Shown one piece after another: positions 33,640 through 46,070 of a DNA stretch of 64,000 nucleotides. Under the pieces are notes generated by a model that saw only the letters and a program-made list of their open reading frames with translations, ran no database searches and was not told the origin of the DNA. This DNA comes from Taxillus chinensis (lineage: Eukaryota > Streptophyta > Magnoliopsida > Santalales > Loranthaceae): NCBI GenBank assembly GCA_023512835.1, contig CM042091.1:302145-366144 (forward strand), written 5' to 3'. Every line of letters begins with the position of its first letter. Position 1 is the stretch's first letter. The translations under genes were made by a program, and so were the position numbers.

Positions 33640-36553
33640 TCCTCTCCCCTTAAAACTTTTCGTCCTCGAAAAGAAATGACATCGAGAAAACAAACACAAG
33701 CTACCCATTTGCCACACGGCGAGCCACAACACCCAAATGGGTCATACACCGCGCACAAGACATAACAACACATAACAAAGTACCACCATAATCCATAACC
33801 ACATGCATCACAATAATGCATATAACACATATCCGCATGTCGCAAATACACATCTCAAAACACATCACAAATATGAACACATGTCTAAAAGACAATACAA
33901 ATACACCAAATCATACACAACTAATACAAGAAAACACATCACTAATACACCAAATCATACACAACTAATACAAGAAAACACATCACTATCCCTTGGCCAA
34001 CAACCACCTCCCACTCTTAAGCTTGTTCGTCCTCGAACAATGCTCTGGGCGTCGCTCACGGTTCATGGACTCACGCTCCCACGTCTCCTCCTCACCTAAC
34101 ACATACTTCACAAGTAGGCACATGTCACAATGATGTAAGACATATACTCCCATCGCCAACACGTTTAACAAATTACCTAGGTCACAGACCAACTCACAGC
34201 ATAAACACCACCACAAGGAACAACTCACAAAACACTACTACACGTTTAACGTTCCACCTGGCCCGGTCGCCAATACCATACAAATGCAGCCGTTGGGAGT
34301 TTCCTCACAACCGTCCCACCTTTGGACTTTTCCGTCCCCAAAAGGGGAAACCAAATAGTAAACAATAGGAAAAGATCAAAGCAACACATAATGCATATTA
34401 CCACAAATGTGAGATGCCAACTCAGGCACGATGGGACCAACACTCCACAACATAAAATATCCAACAATTGCCCACCAATTAGGATTTGAAGTCAACGCAG
34501 CCTCAGCCCATAGTAGACCTCACCCTAACAAAGAAGCACAATGAGGTCACAATGAAACACAAACAAATAAGATAGCGTTATGCAAACCACAATCACATTC
34601 CCACACAGGAGCTCACCTCAGCAGCACCATCATCATCACTGCGAAAACCACCTCACTCAAGCAAGGAACATTGAAACCCCACGAACGCCAATGGTGATGC
34701 GAACGAAGTACAAACCCGGACACACCAACACAAGAATGGAGTCGTGCCCTCAACCATTCGGTCGCAATCAACCCGGCGCCCAACGGAGTCCAAGGATGCA
34801 CTAAAAAGAGTAAATGCAGCACCACACACACAAACATGGTAAGACTAAAACCCACTATCGGGCTATCACTAGTCACCGACTTTGACAATCGACCTCCTTG
34901 ATCACGGTCAAATAGAGATCCGCCAAGGTCCCACACAAGCCTTCACAACCGAGGCTTACCGTACGCCCCAAGAGATAATGCCTTACCAAGTCAGCAGACG
35001 GACCACGCGATAGGAATCCCTTGACGCCGAGTAGCTATGAACAACATAGTTCTCTCCACCCTGGAAAACTCTCCGACCTGCAACATGACAACAATGGAAT
35101 CCTCTGTGTCACCATTCACAGTCACAAGGGAATCCTTAGCCTCCAGGATATACTCCACCTCATGGCCCACTAACTCCGCTATATCAACTATTACGTTCTA
35201 TCTCAACACACCAACAAATCACTCAAATCGAGCAAGAAATACTCAGGCTCTAGCAAGACTTAATATGGTCACCGCAATTCCTCCGGGTAGCACAGAAATA
35301 AGACATGCAAACTCCTGATTCGGGACATTCACGTAGCTCCCAAACACACCAACACCTTGATGGTGTCGACCATCTCACTTACCGCATAAAAACGCACACG
35401 AAAGACTTTCAAGAAGAACATATGTAGCATGAAGACCCCATAATAGCCGCAGGACACAAATCTCCCCCAAAGGAGTAGCACTAATACCCCTTACAAGCAA
35501 AACTCACATGTGACTCCATTCAGTGAATCACAACTCATCAATACTTTCACACTTTAACTTAGCATGCCATCACATGTGACAAGGAATAGCATCAACATTA
35601 CACATAACACCCCTCTTCATCCCACACCGCACATAATATGCGCATGCATCACCTCCTACTCCTCTCGCATATGTCGCCATGAGACCCACACAAAAGAACT
35701 TTGCTATACCCTTTTAGCACATATGCAACACACACAACAAAACAAAACAACCACAACACACGAAATAAACTACCGTGTAGAACACATGTAAGAGAGGACA
35801 TACTAGCCCCCCACCTCCTCGCCTCTTTTAAGCCTATTACCCACACGACATGGATTAACGGAATGGTCCCACCACCAGGAGTGCATCCTCAACCCCTCGG
35901 AAGATGTCTCCAAATTATGAGGAAAAACCCAAACAAGGCCTACCCAATCTCACTCGCTTGCCCGCTTGCACCGATTGGGTTCACCGGGCACGATCCTATA
36001 AACTCACTCATAACCTAGTTCCGGAACTCATCACATTTGTATACATATGCAAACCCATTTCACCACATATCCTATGAACATTACCCAAGGTCTTTCACAC
36101 ACCACCAAAGATGACACGTGGTCAATGTTTGGCCACCCAGAAATTTGCAACCATTTCCACAGGATACCCATAAGAACCTTAAAATAACATACCACTTTCA
36201 CCAATCAATTTAGATCTCAATGACTCAAGGAGTGGGTTATACTAGTGGCAATTTCCTCCCTCAACCGTGACACTTGGAAAGGTTACCAAAAGAACATCCT
36301 TCTTAGGTAAAGACATCTACGTAAACCTCTACTCACATGAAAACACATTTCTATTACTCAAGGTTGCCATAGCGGGGTCACACACTACCCACAAGCCACT
36401 AACTCATGCCTCCGACTTCCTAGGCTAGCTAGGCCAGGAGGTAATCTCACCTACGCTAGAGTATTAGGGGTCACACAAGAACATTTATTACTTTCCTCAC
36501 ACACGGGCGCCCAAAATTGACTACCACACAAAGATACACCACTTTACCAAATA
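33640..36553 (-). mobile_element. E4 interior, heavily decayed, to contig end
   Basis: Starts with the polypurine tract TTAAGGGGAGAGGA on the minus strand. Near 34018-34095 the sequence CTTGTTCGTCCTCGAACAAT, followed by CCCACGTCTCCTCC, aligns with the pol C-terminus regions of E1 (11445-11520) and E3 (26080-26150). A tandem duplication of about 55 bases occurs at 33895-33985 (repeated ACACCAAATCATACACAACT). After that I see only faint similarity and no usable frame. The interior is cut by the gap. Confidence 0.6.
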
Positions 36554-37053
36554 NNNNNNNNNNNNNNNNNNNNNNNNNNNNNNNNNNNNNNNNNNNNNNN
36601 NNNNNNNNNNNNNNNNNNNNNNNNNNNNNNNNNNNNNNNNNNNNNNNNNNNNNNNNNNNNNNNNNNNNNNNNNNNNNNNNNNNNNNNNNNNNNNNNNNNN
36701 NNNNNNNNNNNNNNNNNNNNNNNNNNNNNNNNNNNNNNNNNNNNNNNNNNNNNNNNNNNNNNNNNNNNNNNNNNNNNNNNNNNNNNNNNNNNNNNNNNNN
36801 NNNNNNNNNNNNNNNNNNNNNNNNNNNNNNNNNNNNNNNNNNNNNNNNNNNNNNNNNNNNNNNNNNNNNNNNNNNNNNNNNNNNNNNNNNNNNNNNNNNN
36901 NNNNNNNNNNNNNNNNNNNNNNNNNNNNNNNNNNNNNNNNNNNNNNNNNNNNNNNNNNNNNNNNNNNNNNNNNNNNNNNNNNNNNNNNNNNNNNNNNNNN
37001 NNNNNNNNNNNNNNNNNNNNNNNNNNNNNNNNNNNNNNNNNNNNNNNNNNNNN
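36554..37053. other. Assembly gap of exactly 500 N
   Basis: Separates retrotransposon DNA from the third copy of the mitochondrial repeat. The copy begins at the very first base after the gap, so its true left extent is unknown. Confidence 1.
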
Positions 37054-38229
37054 GGAAGGGACAGGAGAGATCTAACTGTAAGGAAGCAAGTGTCTCTCAG
37101 GGAGGTTCAAAAGAGAATTACGTTGCGCCATCCAGAGACTGTATGCTTTCAAGGGACCCTCTCGACAAGACTCTATGCAGCAGAGAGCAGACTTGATGAC
37201 GCGGATGCAATACTCTTCCGTATTTCTTATAGTGGAAGTGCTGGAGTTTCCCGGAAAGCAAAGTCCAGCCCGACCCGATAGGTTGTTCTCATGCGAGCTC
37301 TGAAAGCACCTGTTCTTCAAGCCAACCCAGAGCTCCCGAACGAAAGGTGCACGGCGGAATGTAATTTCAAGGAAAAGAGAGAGGCATACTTGTCAATAGA
37401 CAACTCTGACTCCAGTCTCTTCAGTACCACTTGAAAAGGAAATGTTGCGACTGGTGCTTTCCCAATAGGAGGCTCTCCCCTTGAAAGCAGACACTTCCTC
37501 CTTTTAGAGGTTCTTTAAACGATAAAAACAGAGAATCTCTATAGCTCGACGAGAGATGACATCGGTTACTCATATAGCGGAGAGTAGTACACAAGAGGCT
37601 ACCCCGTACGGCGGAAACACCTCTTCCAACACACGCACAGTAAAACCCGCGAGATTTCATAAGAGAGTTGTGGGCGGCGCGCTTCCGTCATTCAAAAACA
37701 AAAGCCGAATTGGGAAAAGAGGCAGCAATGAATGGCTCGTATTGTCGATAGAGAAGGTGTAGCGAATTACCTCCCGAATCAGATACCTTTGGGCCGCGTA
37801 TTCTCTTGTATTGTGTACTGTCCAGTCCCACAATAGATATCCCGTTTTCCCTGAGTCGCCTATAGACTGCTGCTGCTCTGACGCCCTTCGTAACTCTCCT
37901 ATTAGCGGGGCTTGGGTGCTCTATTTTACTTGCTGGATTGGCGCGACCATCATCCGAAAGGCGATACGACGGGATCTATGCTCTCCGTCAGTAAAGTCTG
38001 GGCCAGAACTCTCCTTCAAATCTGGACTTTTATTGGTGGTTTGGCACCCTTATCCTCCAAAAGTGCTCCATCTTCAATAGAGCTATTGCTGTCGTCGGAC
38101 CGCTCACTCCTAGAAACGCGGTTTTAACAATTGTGCGTGCGACCATATCCATAGCGACAATATCACAGGGAAGGGTTTGTTGGCTCTCTTATAGAGTCTT
38201 TAACAACCAGAAAGAGAGCAGCCAGAGTA
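37054..38229. repeat. Third, diverged partial copy of the repeat's outer end
   Basis: Starting at the first base after the N gap, this matches 1-1072 in direct orientation (base 1 aligns with 37159) and about 51960-53141 in inverted orientation. Unlike the two main arms, it has many small indels and substitutions, for example in the segments aligned with 45-100, 330-375 and 880-900. The match ends just after a shared GAGAGCAGCCAGAGTA. The divergence suggests an older duplication than the one that made the two main arms. No gene is recognisable in it. Confidence 0.9.
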
Positions 38230-41200
38230 CCAGTATTAAGAGCGAAGCGAGAACTGCTAACAAAAACTCTAAGAAAGCTTGTATCCGAATTCGACAAATG
38301 AAACAACAGTGGGGCCGCCAGACGCCTATTCGTTAAGAAACTCTTTATAGTGCTTATACAGTAAAACAGGTAGCTCATAAAGTTGTTGCTAAGTGCTTCC
38401 CTTTGCGTCCGTTTGACTTTGATCTCTCATGAGACCAGACAGACCCCTTACAAAAAAAGATACTAGCACCTCCGACCGACACTCTTTCAAAAGAACAGCT
38501 CTCTAGTAACATAGAAAATGCTGGGCTGTACGATGTATGCATTAGAGCGCATTCGCAGTTTAACCATACAGTTTGCGGCCGACTTGGTCTACAAGACATC
38601 AACCGTAGTGTATAAAGGAAACCTTTCTTGTTGGCTTCACAGAAAAGGTACGTACCCTTTCTTCTCTAGAGCACATCCCCCCAGTTTCGGAGGTCTCCAC
38701 TATTCGGAATACTCTAGCTGCTAAAACGAGTTCTGTTGTTTCCTCTTCAAGAGCTAGCAGCCCTCTCAAGAAAGACACCACACTATTTAATCTCCTTCGC
38801 CCGTTATCTCCTCATCCCCGAATTATACACAGCCTCCTTCGACGTTTCACTGTCCATAGAATCTCCTGGGCTTTCCTAGCAACTCTAGTTAACTTTCTTC
38901 TTCTTCTTCTTAAATTAGTTATCTATCACCATGATTTTTTACCCATTCAACTCTCTTCTGAAACGCGCATCAAAAAATCCCGTACTCTGCCCTCCCAGTG
39001 CTTGCTTGCTTGTCTTGAATGGTTCGAATCCGGTGTCTTCTCCAGCAGCAGTATGCAGTATACGGTTTTTGTATTAACTTCTTGCCTTTGGGTTTGGGTC
39101 CGGGACATCGAGTTGTTAGTAGCACTTAGAGCATCTCGACAACTACGGCACCCGTAACGAATCGAGTGTATCAAGTGGCACATTACATTCTCTTTCCGCT
39201 CTATACCTGGGCCTGGCAGCACCTTTATTCTGCTTTCAGGTAAAAGCTGTTGTTTCGGAACTATAGAATAGAAAAATCGTATACGAGATCCAACTCCCGG
39301 AATTTCTTGACTTATAGAGTTTTGGCCGCTGTCTTAACCGATATGGCAACCGTGCGAAACGCGGACGACACAGGTTCTTCTCAACACAACTCTCCCAGAC
39401 ACTTCCGATAAACTTATTAAACACGTATACGGTTCGAAAGCCGCTCTTTATCCAACAAGCAGAGTAAGAGTGCTGCTTTTAAGACAGTCTGTTTCCGGAA
39501 TCGAGTGGCGCCGGGCGGGATCTGCTCTCTGCTTTCGGCGGATACCCAAAGGCTCCGGAATAACACTATTTCCAGAGTCTCTAGTCAGAATGAACTCAAG
39601 CGTTTTCCATCCAACTACAGCGAGTTCCGGTCCTATAGTGTGTACCTCTTCTCTTATAGTGCCGAAATGGGTCCGCTGCCTCTCCTAAATGTAGTTGCCT
39701 TCACTCGATAAAATGCAATTGTCTTAAGAGATGTACGGGTTTCTGACTCTTCGCTGTCTACCCAAAGCTCTACGCGATTACTTGGGTACCCATTGCCTTA
39801 TACTCTCTTTCTCTCTAGATTCGTTAAAAGAGCATGCATATCTATCTCTTCTCCGGACTCAACTGCTTCTGTCTTATAGGCGATACGGTACTCTGCTCTC
39901 CGAATGGCTCGTATTTCAAGATCCCAAGTCCGCCCTACAACCAAAAGCGGCTTGCTGGACCGTACCTTTCCGTGAGTAGAAGCGATTCGCAATCGATATG
40001 TATGGAAAAGACCTACTTCTTCGGCTAGAGGTTCGGAGCCAGCTCAACCAACAATAGACTACCGTTCGATTCGATAGACTCCGGGTACACTCTTGGTGGA
40101 GGAGCTTCCCGTGTCTCTTCGAGCTTGTAGTAGAGCCTTGCTTACTCGACTTTTCCGGAATAGTAGTATACACAAGGTAGCACGGATACGCTCCGGCGCA
40201 CTGCTTCTTCGCTCTTTATTCCGAGTCCCCCCGCTGCAGAGTGGTCGATGTTCCAGGGAGAGTTGAGTAACAGCAAAACAGGTGACCTACTAGTGCACTC
40301 TCTGTTTGGAGGATTCAACAAGCCACGTTTCTGTCAGGCCGATAGGTAATCCCGTGGTGAAGAGCATCATCCGAAGTAGAGCATATTCAGCTGAAAGATA
40401 TGGATGCTTTGAATTCGGCACTATAATAAGAGAAGAGAGTCCCACGGCATCGACGACAGCAGGTTTGAAAGTGTGCAACACACCCAAGGGAGCAAAACAC
40501 AGTAGGTACGCTTCGGAAACACGGTAGAGGAGGGAGACTGTGCTAGGGTAACCAACACTGACCAACGAAAGTTGCTATCTCTTGTTGGGTCGTATACGCT
40601 CTCTTTATGAAATACAGGCAGCCTAACAGACTTACAAGCAAACCTGAAAGTCATAGTGTACCCCGCTATACTCCGAGCACCCGATTCCAGCCTCGCAAGT
40701 CTAGCACTGCCTAGAGCTATCTATGAGTTACGGGAACCCGAGCTTTCGGACTAGGTGTTTCGGCCCGATTGGGTAGGCTCTGTATAGGTTTGGATACCCT
40801 TACTTGCGAGAGCTTCCAAGACAGGGTTGCATTCCGAGTCTTACGTGACCGTGCCCCCCGTATAGTGTTCGGATCCCCTAGCACAGTAGATACGGTACAC
40901 CCAGTTTGGCTACATCGGATAGTAGCAGTCCCATCTGCCATCAGTGTTTCCAAGAGATACTCTACTCTGCCAGATGCCTTATCCTGCTTTTCCAATCATA
41001 TCATACGGTGCGGTGCGTCTTGGATGTGTTTCCAATGGTAGTGTCCAACACAAGAGGTCCAACCCCGGCTCTATCCGAACTAGATGCACAGTGAACCGCG
41101 TATCGTCTTTCGGAATGCAACACGCGATCATACAGTGTTCTAGCTGCCTCCGGAATTCGTAACACCACGCTCAAAAGAGACACCCTAGAATGCGCCTACT

Positions 41201-41500
41201 ACCGATAGGCTCGATGGACGACCAACAACAAAGGATTACCTGTCGTTCCGAAAGCAGAGTGTACAACAAAGGCATCGACGATAGGCGAACTGAAAGACTA
41301 CATAATCGGAGTCTTTGCTTTTATGAAACGCAAGCAAGGTGCCAGACCCGCCCATGGTGCGGCAGAAAGAGTCTAGTATAGACCACCCTAAGACCCAACT
41401 CCAACGGCAATGTAACGTGTTTCGACCCGACTACTTGCGAAAGGTAAAGCAGTTCTCGGAATCGGTTAGGCATCTGGCAGAGTATCTTTCATGGAGAGTG

Positions 41501-42118
41501 TCATAACGCACAGTCTTGAACTGGACTTTGGGACAGCAAGAGCGGTGAAAGCAGACTTTCCATTCCATAAGTAAGCAAGTCGCCACGCCGACCCAGTAGC
41601 CTCGAAAGTAAGGGTGTTGTCTCTTTATCAAGACTAGAGTCTATTTCATTCGGTGTTGCTGGAGTCTCCCCAGTAGCCTTTGCTCTCGAATGTGTTGGGT
41701 GTCCACATTCCATGGACGAGGTTGGAGACACAGTGAACGACTCGAGTACAGAATTCTCGGAAGAGAGCTGGTAGGTACACCAATGTACTTTTCGAGCCTC
41801 TCTTATAGAGTAGATACCCTGGACTCCTCCGGCATTACGTGCATACCTGACATAGGGTGGGAACTCTCTATTGACTCTGAAAGAGACAGCGAACTCGCCT
41901 ATTTCCCGAGTATCTCCACTATTAGTATGCTTTGGGGTGTCGACAGACCTCTCAAGTCCAGCTGTCAAGTCTAGCGCTCGGTCCCTAAGCCTTGCTTTAC
42001 AGAGTGTCAGAGCCCAAACATTTGTACCAGCAAAAACGACTGGCCGGGTAGTCTCTATGTCGCAAGACGCAGTTTGGCTCGGTGCTGCTTTCAGGTGTGT
42101 CACACTCTGCAGAAACAC
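41501..42118 (-). CDS. Hypothetical 205-codon open frame
   Basis: The longest unassigned frame in the mitochondrial contigs, opening MFLQSVTHLKAAPSQTAS. It has no membrane segment or motif I recognise, and its composition is rich in Ser, Thr and Arg like the surrounding sequence read in any frame. A 24-base segment inside it (41978-42001) is also found next to a group II intron domain V at 54903-54926, which argues that it is assembled from non-coding pieces. Probably not a gene. Confidence 0.2.
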   Translation of the reverse strand: MFLQSVTHLKAAPSQTASCDIETTRPVVFAGTNVWALTLCKARLRDRALDLTAGLERSVDTPKHTNSGDTREIGEFAVSFRVNREFPPYVRYARNAGGVQGIYSIREARKVHWCTYQLSSENSVLESFTVSPTSSMECGHPTHSRAKATGETPATPNEIDSSLDKETTPLLSRLLGRRGDLLTYGMESLLSPLLLSQSPVQDCAL

Positions 42119-43412
42119 ACATCTTGTTTGGGAAGCTACGAATCCGGCATTACGGTGTCATTGTCCCCCGCCCCGACTGGACTCTTATTCCGAGTTTCAT
42201 CCAGCTAGCTATAGTGTTTTGGAAACAGACACAGCTTCAAACAAAGAGTTCACTTCTACTCTATATATATAAAGGAAGTGCATTTGTATACAATGGAGCT
42301 AGCACTTCCAGCAACCTATAAGACAGCAGCGCTCGCCCCAGCTCTTTCCATTGGGTTGTTCGAACCTAACGTAAACCACTATCGTCACGACTAGCGTCAA
42401 GTTAAGAGACGCAGCCCCGAAACACCATGCGTACGGGAATCGCGAAGCGAATGCGCATCTATCAAGTATCCTTCCAGTACAGAATCGATCAGGCCTACGG
42501 GTGGTTTCTCCTCGATTTCGTGTCTCCTTTATAGGACTTACGAAAGCATCGGGCCCGAACCTGTCTTCTCTAACTGGTGGAAAGCCAGACATGTCCATGC
42601 ATAGGCGTACGCAATTCCATGGGGCTCTAACGAGTTGCTAGGGTTGCTAAAGTAGACATTGGGTTCCGTACCCTGTCACTTCCGCAATCTATACTACTAG
42701 CGTCTTTCTGCGCGTTATCGAAATGTGTATCGGGACCGGAAGGGTTGCTTTCAGTCTTGTCCCGTTCCTATTTCTTGAGTTGGTGTCACATCTCAGACTC
42801 GTATAAGAAAGTGCACCTAACGATTTAGGCGGACATGCAAGCATGCACATATTGGATGGCTACGCTACCTCTCTAGATCACTCGTAACTCGCGCTCCGAA
42901 CAGCAAGAAGTGCTGGCCCCAACAAGCGGAAACAGTGCTTCATAGGAGAGCTCTCTTCTCAGGTATGCTAGACAGGTGTATCAGAGATCTTCGTTAGATG
43001 CCCGGGGTACACAAGTCATGAAGAGCAATGAGAGACTTCGGCGCGATGGATTGACCTTTCACGAACGCATATCTATCTCTATAGAACTCACACAGTGATC
43101 GAGATAGCCTATCTGTATGGTACTTCCGGATTTCCGAATACTGGTTTGGAGTGGCACCCGGTGGGCCTTGCAAAGTAGAGCTTTCCATATCCTTTCCGAT
43201 CCTTTCCGATCCTCTATTTCAAGAATATCCGTCTGATCTCGGAAGCTCCCTGCTGGAAGTCCCTCGGATTCGATTCTGTTCCAGAGCAGAAATATAGTAG
43301 TTTTTAGAAGAGCCGACATCGAGGTTACCGTATGTTAGAAGTGCTAGACTCTTATCCGTTGAGCGAGAGCCCTTCCACATCACTATGCGCCGGATGTCAG
43401 ACGAGAGGTGGA

Positions 43413-43486
43413 CCCTACGCCCGGCCCTTCGGAAACCTTTCTTGCACGCCTCCGTACCTCTTTACAATTCCAGATAACAGAGTGGT
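43413..43486. repeat. 74-base direct repeat, copy 1
   Basis: Begins CCCTACGCCCGGCCCTTCGG and ends in CAGATAACAGAGTGGT. The second copy is at 44148-44222 and differs only around the ACAATTCC / ACAACTACC position. Repeats of this size are typical of expanded plant mitochondrial genomes and can recombine rarely. Confidence 0.9.
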
Positions 43487-44147
43487 GTCTATGAGCCCGT
43501 AGGCCGCCGGACACATGGTTCGAATTCTAGCTTCCGTGTCCAAAGGCAGAGTCCATTACCATCTCTATAGCTACAAGATACCCAGCTCCGCGGAAACACA
43601 CCTTCCGATCCTCTGACTTCGCATTCAACTACCCTCTCTTATCATAGAGACAGTGTGCTCGTTACGTAATCCCGCCCGGAACCTGACCGTTGTAACGCCT
43701 GTTGCTTCGCTCCCGTATTTTCCATCTTTATGAGTGCTAGTAAGTAGGTTTCCCTCTCTGGATCCGCGCAGAAAGTAATCGATTCGAGAAGGCAGCAAAG
43801 AGTACCTTAAATTGGCAGTCAGCAACCAGTGTATAAACAGTCGCTACCCGGGAGCTATGCTGGACTTCTTAGTGGTTCTTAAACCATATCAGCGTTACCA
43901 CGGGGCTATTTGAGTTCTTTTAAGACCGTAGCGTATCTCTCCAGTGACAGAGTCTCGCGCCCAAAGCTCTTCTATACCAGTAAACGACAGGTACGTACCA
44001 CCCAATGGAAGGTCTGTTGTCTCTCTGCTATGGTTAGGTGTCCCAGTAATAGCATATGCTCCGCCTGGTACTCTCTCTTTAATTGGCTTATGGCATTTTC
44101 GCATCCCCAGCCTCGCGCACCAAACATACCGGGAAAGTAGAGCTCTA

Positions 44148-44222
44148 CCCTACGCCCGGCCCTTCGGAAACCTTTCTTGCACGCCTCCGTACCTCTTTAC
44201 AACTACCAGATAACAGAGTGGT
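44148..44222. repeat. 74-base direct repeat, copy 2
   Basis: Second copy of 43413-43486, about 735 bases downstream. The 24 bases just left of copy 1 (43391-43414) recur inverted at 44657-44680, so the three pieces form a rearranged cluster. Confidence 0.9.
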
Positions 44223-45500
44223 ACTACACACACATGTTGTCGTCCTCTTGCGGCCGTATCGTAACCCGAGTTCCTTGGGACACCACCTCTTTTGGGATTC
44301 GTGACTCAAGCCGACATTCCGCTTCCGCTTCGTACAAGATCTCTCCGGTGCTTCCCTTTAGTTGAGGGAGCTAGCGATAGAGTCATTTCTCCCTCATACG
44401 AGAGTGCTTGGACTGCTTGGAACATTACTGTTTGCTGGCATTGAAACATCATGCCGTTCGATTACGAAAACCCACCGTGCGGTTAAGCGTAGGTTATCCG
44501 GTTGCCCGAAATGCTTTGTTGACGCAACCTCGTAACTTGCCTTGCGGTTTCCGAGTCTAGTCTCTGTTTTGTGTACATCTCGAAAGTGCTGTTTCGCCTT
44601 CCGCTTTCTATAGTGTCCCCTTGGAAAAGAGTGGCAACACTACCCTTTTCGGTTCGGGTCCACCTCTCGTCTGACATCCGGTTCGGGTCCAGAGTGCTTC
44701 CCTCTCCTAGTATAGAAGGCTGGGTTCCACTCCCAAATGTGTGCCATCCACTCTATTCGGAACACTGGAGTCTCTCGCGTAATCGATTCTCTCCAGTACA
44801 GGTAACACCTGCAATAGATATCCGGTGCTTCACTCCGCATCGCCTAAAGCACTCTTCTCTCGGGATTTCATAGAGTATGTTTCTGCTTGGCATCAAATCT
44901 CTCTGGTTTCTCGGTAGGGTAGGTAGTACTGTTCCATTTTCCGAAAAGCCCCAACTCTGTAGGTCTGTCTCCGATCCCAAGAGTCTCTAGCAGCCAAACA
45001 GAGAGTTCCCCCTAGCATAAGTTAACAAGAGTGTGTCTAACCTATTAAACGAAATTGAGTATTTGAAACCGCGAAAAGGCGCATATGCCACTTTGAGTCC
45101 CGACTGTTAGAGTGCTATAGAGTGTTCTCAGTCTCTATCAAGTATCCTTCCAGAGCCCGAATCGATGTCGGGTGTTTCAGACAACAAGTAAGCCGGCCGC
45201 TTAAAACGCAACATGCAGAGCTCGCGGAAGAAAAGCACTAGTGCTGGAGATCGGGTGTTTCATGTCTGTCTTAAGAGACGCCTGAAAGTATTGTCTCATA
45301 GTATTATGGCGCGGAAAGCGGGGACTGAGAATCGCTAGAACACCCATAGGGGAGAGTCGAGTGTACTCTTTTTTGAGAGCTCTTATACCGGTAGCGGAAA
45401 TAGAGCATATAGAGCTGTACTCTCTGCTGGAGTTTTCCGGGGTTGCAGCATTTCCGACACAACTTCCCGTTCAGTTGCTAAAGTAAGAGAGCTCTTTCTA

Positions 45501-46070
45501 ATGATATTGAGTTCAACGAATACGAAGGCTATTAAGATGAGGTTATTGGCTGCGATTCCATCTCTTTTAGCATCAAATTCAAAGAAGATCTCAATCTATA
45601 ATGAAGAAATGCTAGTAGCTCGTTGTTTTATAGGCTTTTGCATTTTAATAAAGAGTTTAGGTAATACTTTAAAAGTGACTCTCGACGGGAGAATCCAGGC
45701 TATTAAGGAAGAATCGCAGCAATTCCCTAACGAAGTAGTTCCTCCGGAAGCAAATGAAAAACAACGAGTACTTAGGATAAGCTTGAAAATATGTGGCACC
45801 GTTTTAGAAGCATTACCAATTGAACGCTTTGCGCCTCAGTGCGAAAAGACAGTGAAAGCGTTGTTATGCCGAAACCTAAACGTTAAGTCAGCAACAATCC
45901 ATAACGCAACTTCTTACCGTCGCAGCCATCTTAAGGACGATATAGTAAAAGGGTTTCACTTCTTAGTGAGTTCAAGAGTTGTCCCCGGGTGTACTACGTT
46001 GGAACTCGTAAGAGAGGGCTTGGTGGTATTAAGATCTTCCCCCAACATCCGGCAGCAACACATTAAGTGA
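45501..46070 (+). CDS. atp4: ATP synthase F0 subunit b (ymf39/orf25)
   Basis: Peripheral-stalk subunit of mitochondrial ATP synthase. The 189-codon product keeps the plant ATP4 landmarks: SSTNTKA at the start, SKKISIYNEEMLVARCFIGF, KVTLDGRIQAIKEESQQFPNE, VVPPEANEKQRVLRISLKICGT, FAPQCEKTVKALLCRNLNVKSAT and DDIVKGFHF. It starts at the MILSSTN methionine, which lines up with the usual start. Differences from typical angiosperm copies are many, including a short deletion after VPGCT and a replaced C-terminus after EGLVVLR. The gene is intact. In many plants nad4L follows atp4; I do not find it here, and instead there is a duplicated 25-base segment. Confidence 0.9.
   Translation: MILSSTNTKAIKMRLLAAIPSLLASNSKKISIYNEEMLVARCFIGFCILIKSLGNTLKVTLDGRIQAIKEESQQFPNEVVPPEANEKQRVLRISLKICGTVLEALPIERFAPQCEKTVKALLCRNLNVKSATIHNATSYRRSHLKDDIVKGFHFLVSSRVVPGCTTLELVREGLVVLRSSPNIRQQHIK

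Larger units (their letters stand above)
38230..45500. other. Mitochondrial stretch, no recognised gene
   Basis: Seven kilobases with many open frames of 60-133 codons and one of 205 (listed separately). None matches a standard plant mitochondrial protein, rRNA or tRNA that I can recognise. It contains dispersed repeats: 43413-43486 is repeated at 44148-44222, 43391-43414 is inverted at 44657-44680, and a CTATCAAGTATCCTTCCAG word occurs at about 42457 and 45136. A GGTTCGAATCC word near 39020 does not fold into a tRNA. Confidence 0.65.

Noticed and set aside
38955..39040. Possible tRNA around GGTTCGAATCC
   Set aside because: The T-loop word is present, but the flanking bases do not form the T stem, anticodon arm or acceptor stem.
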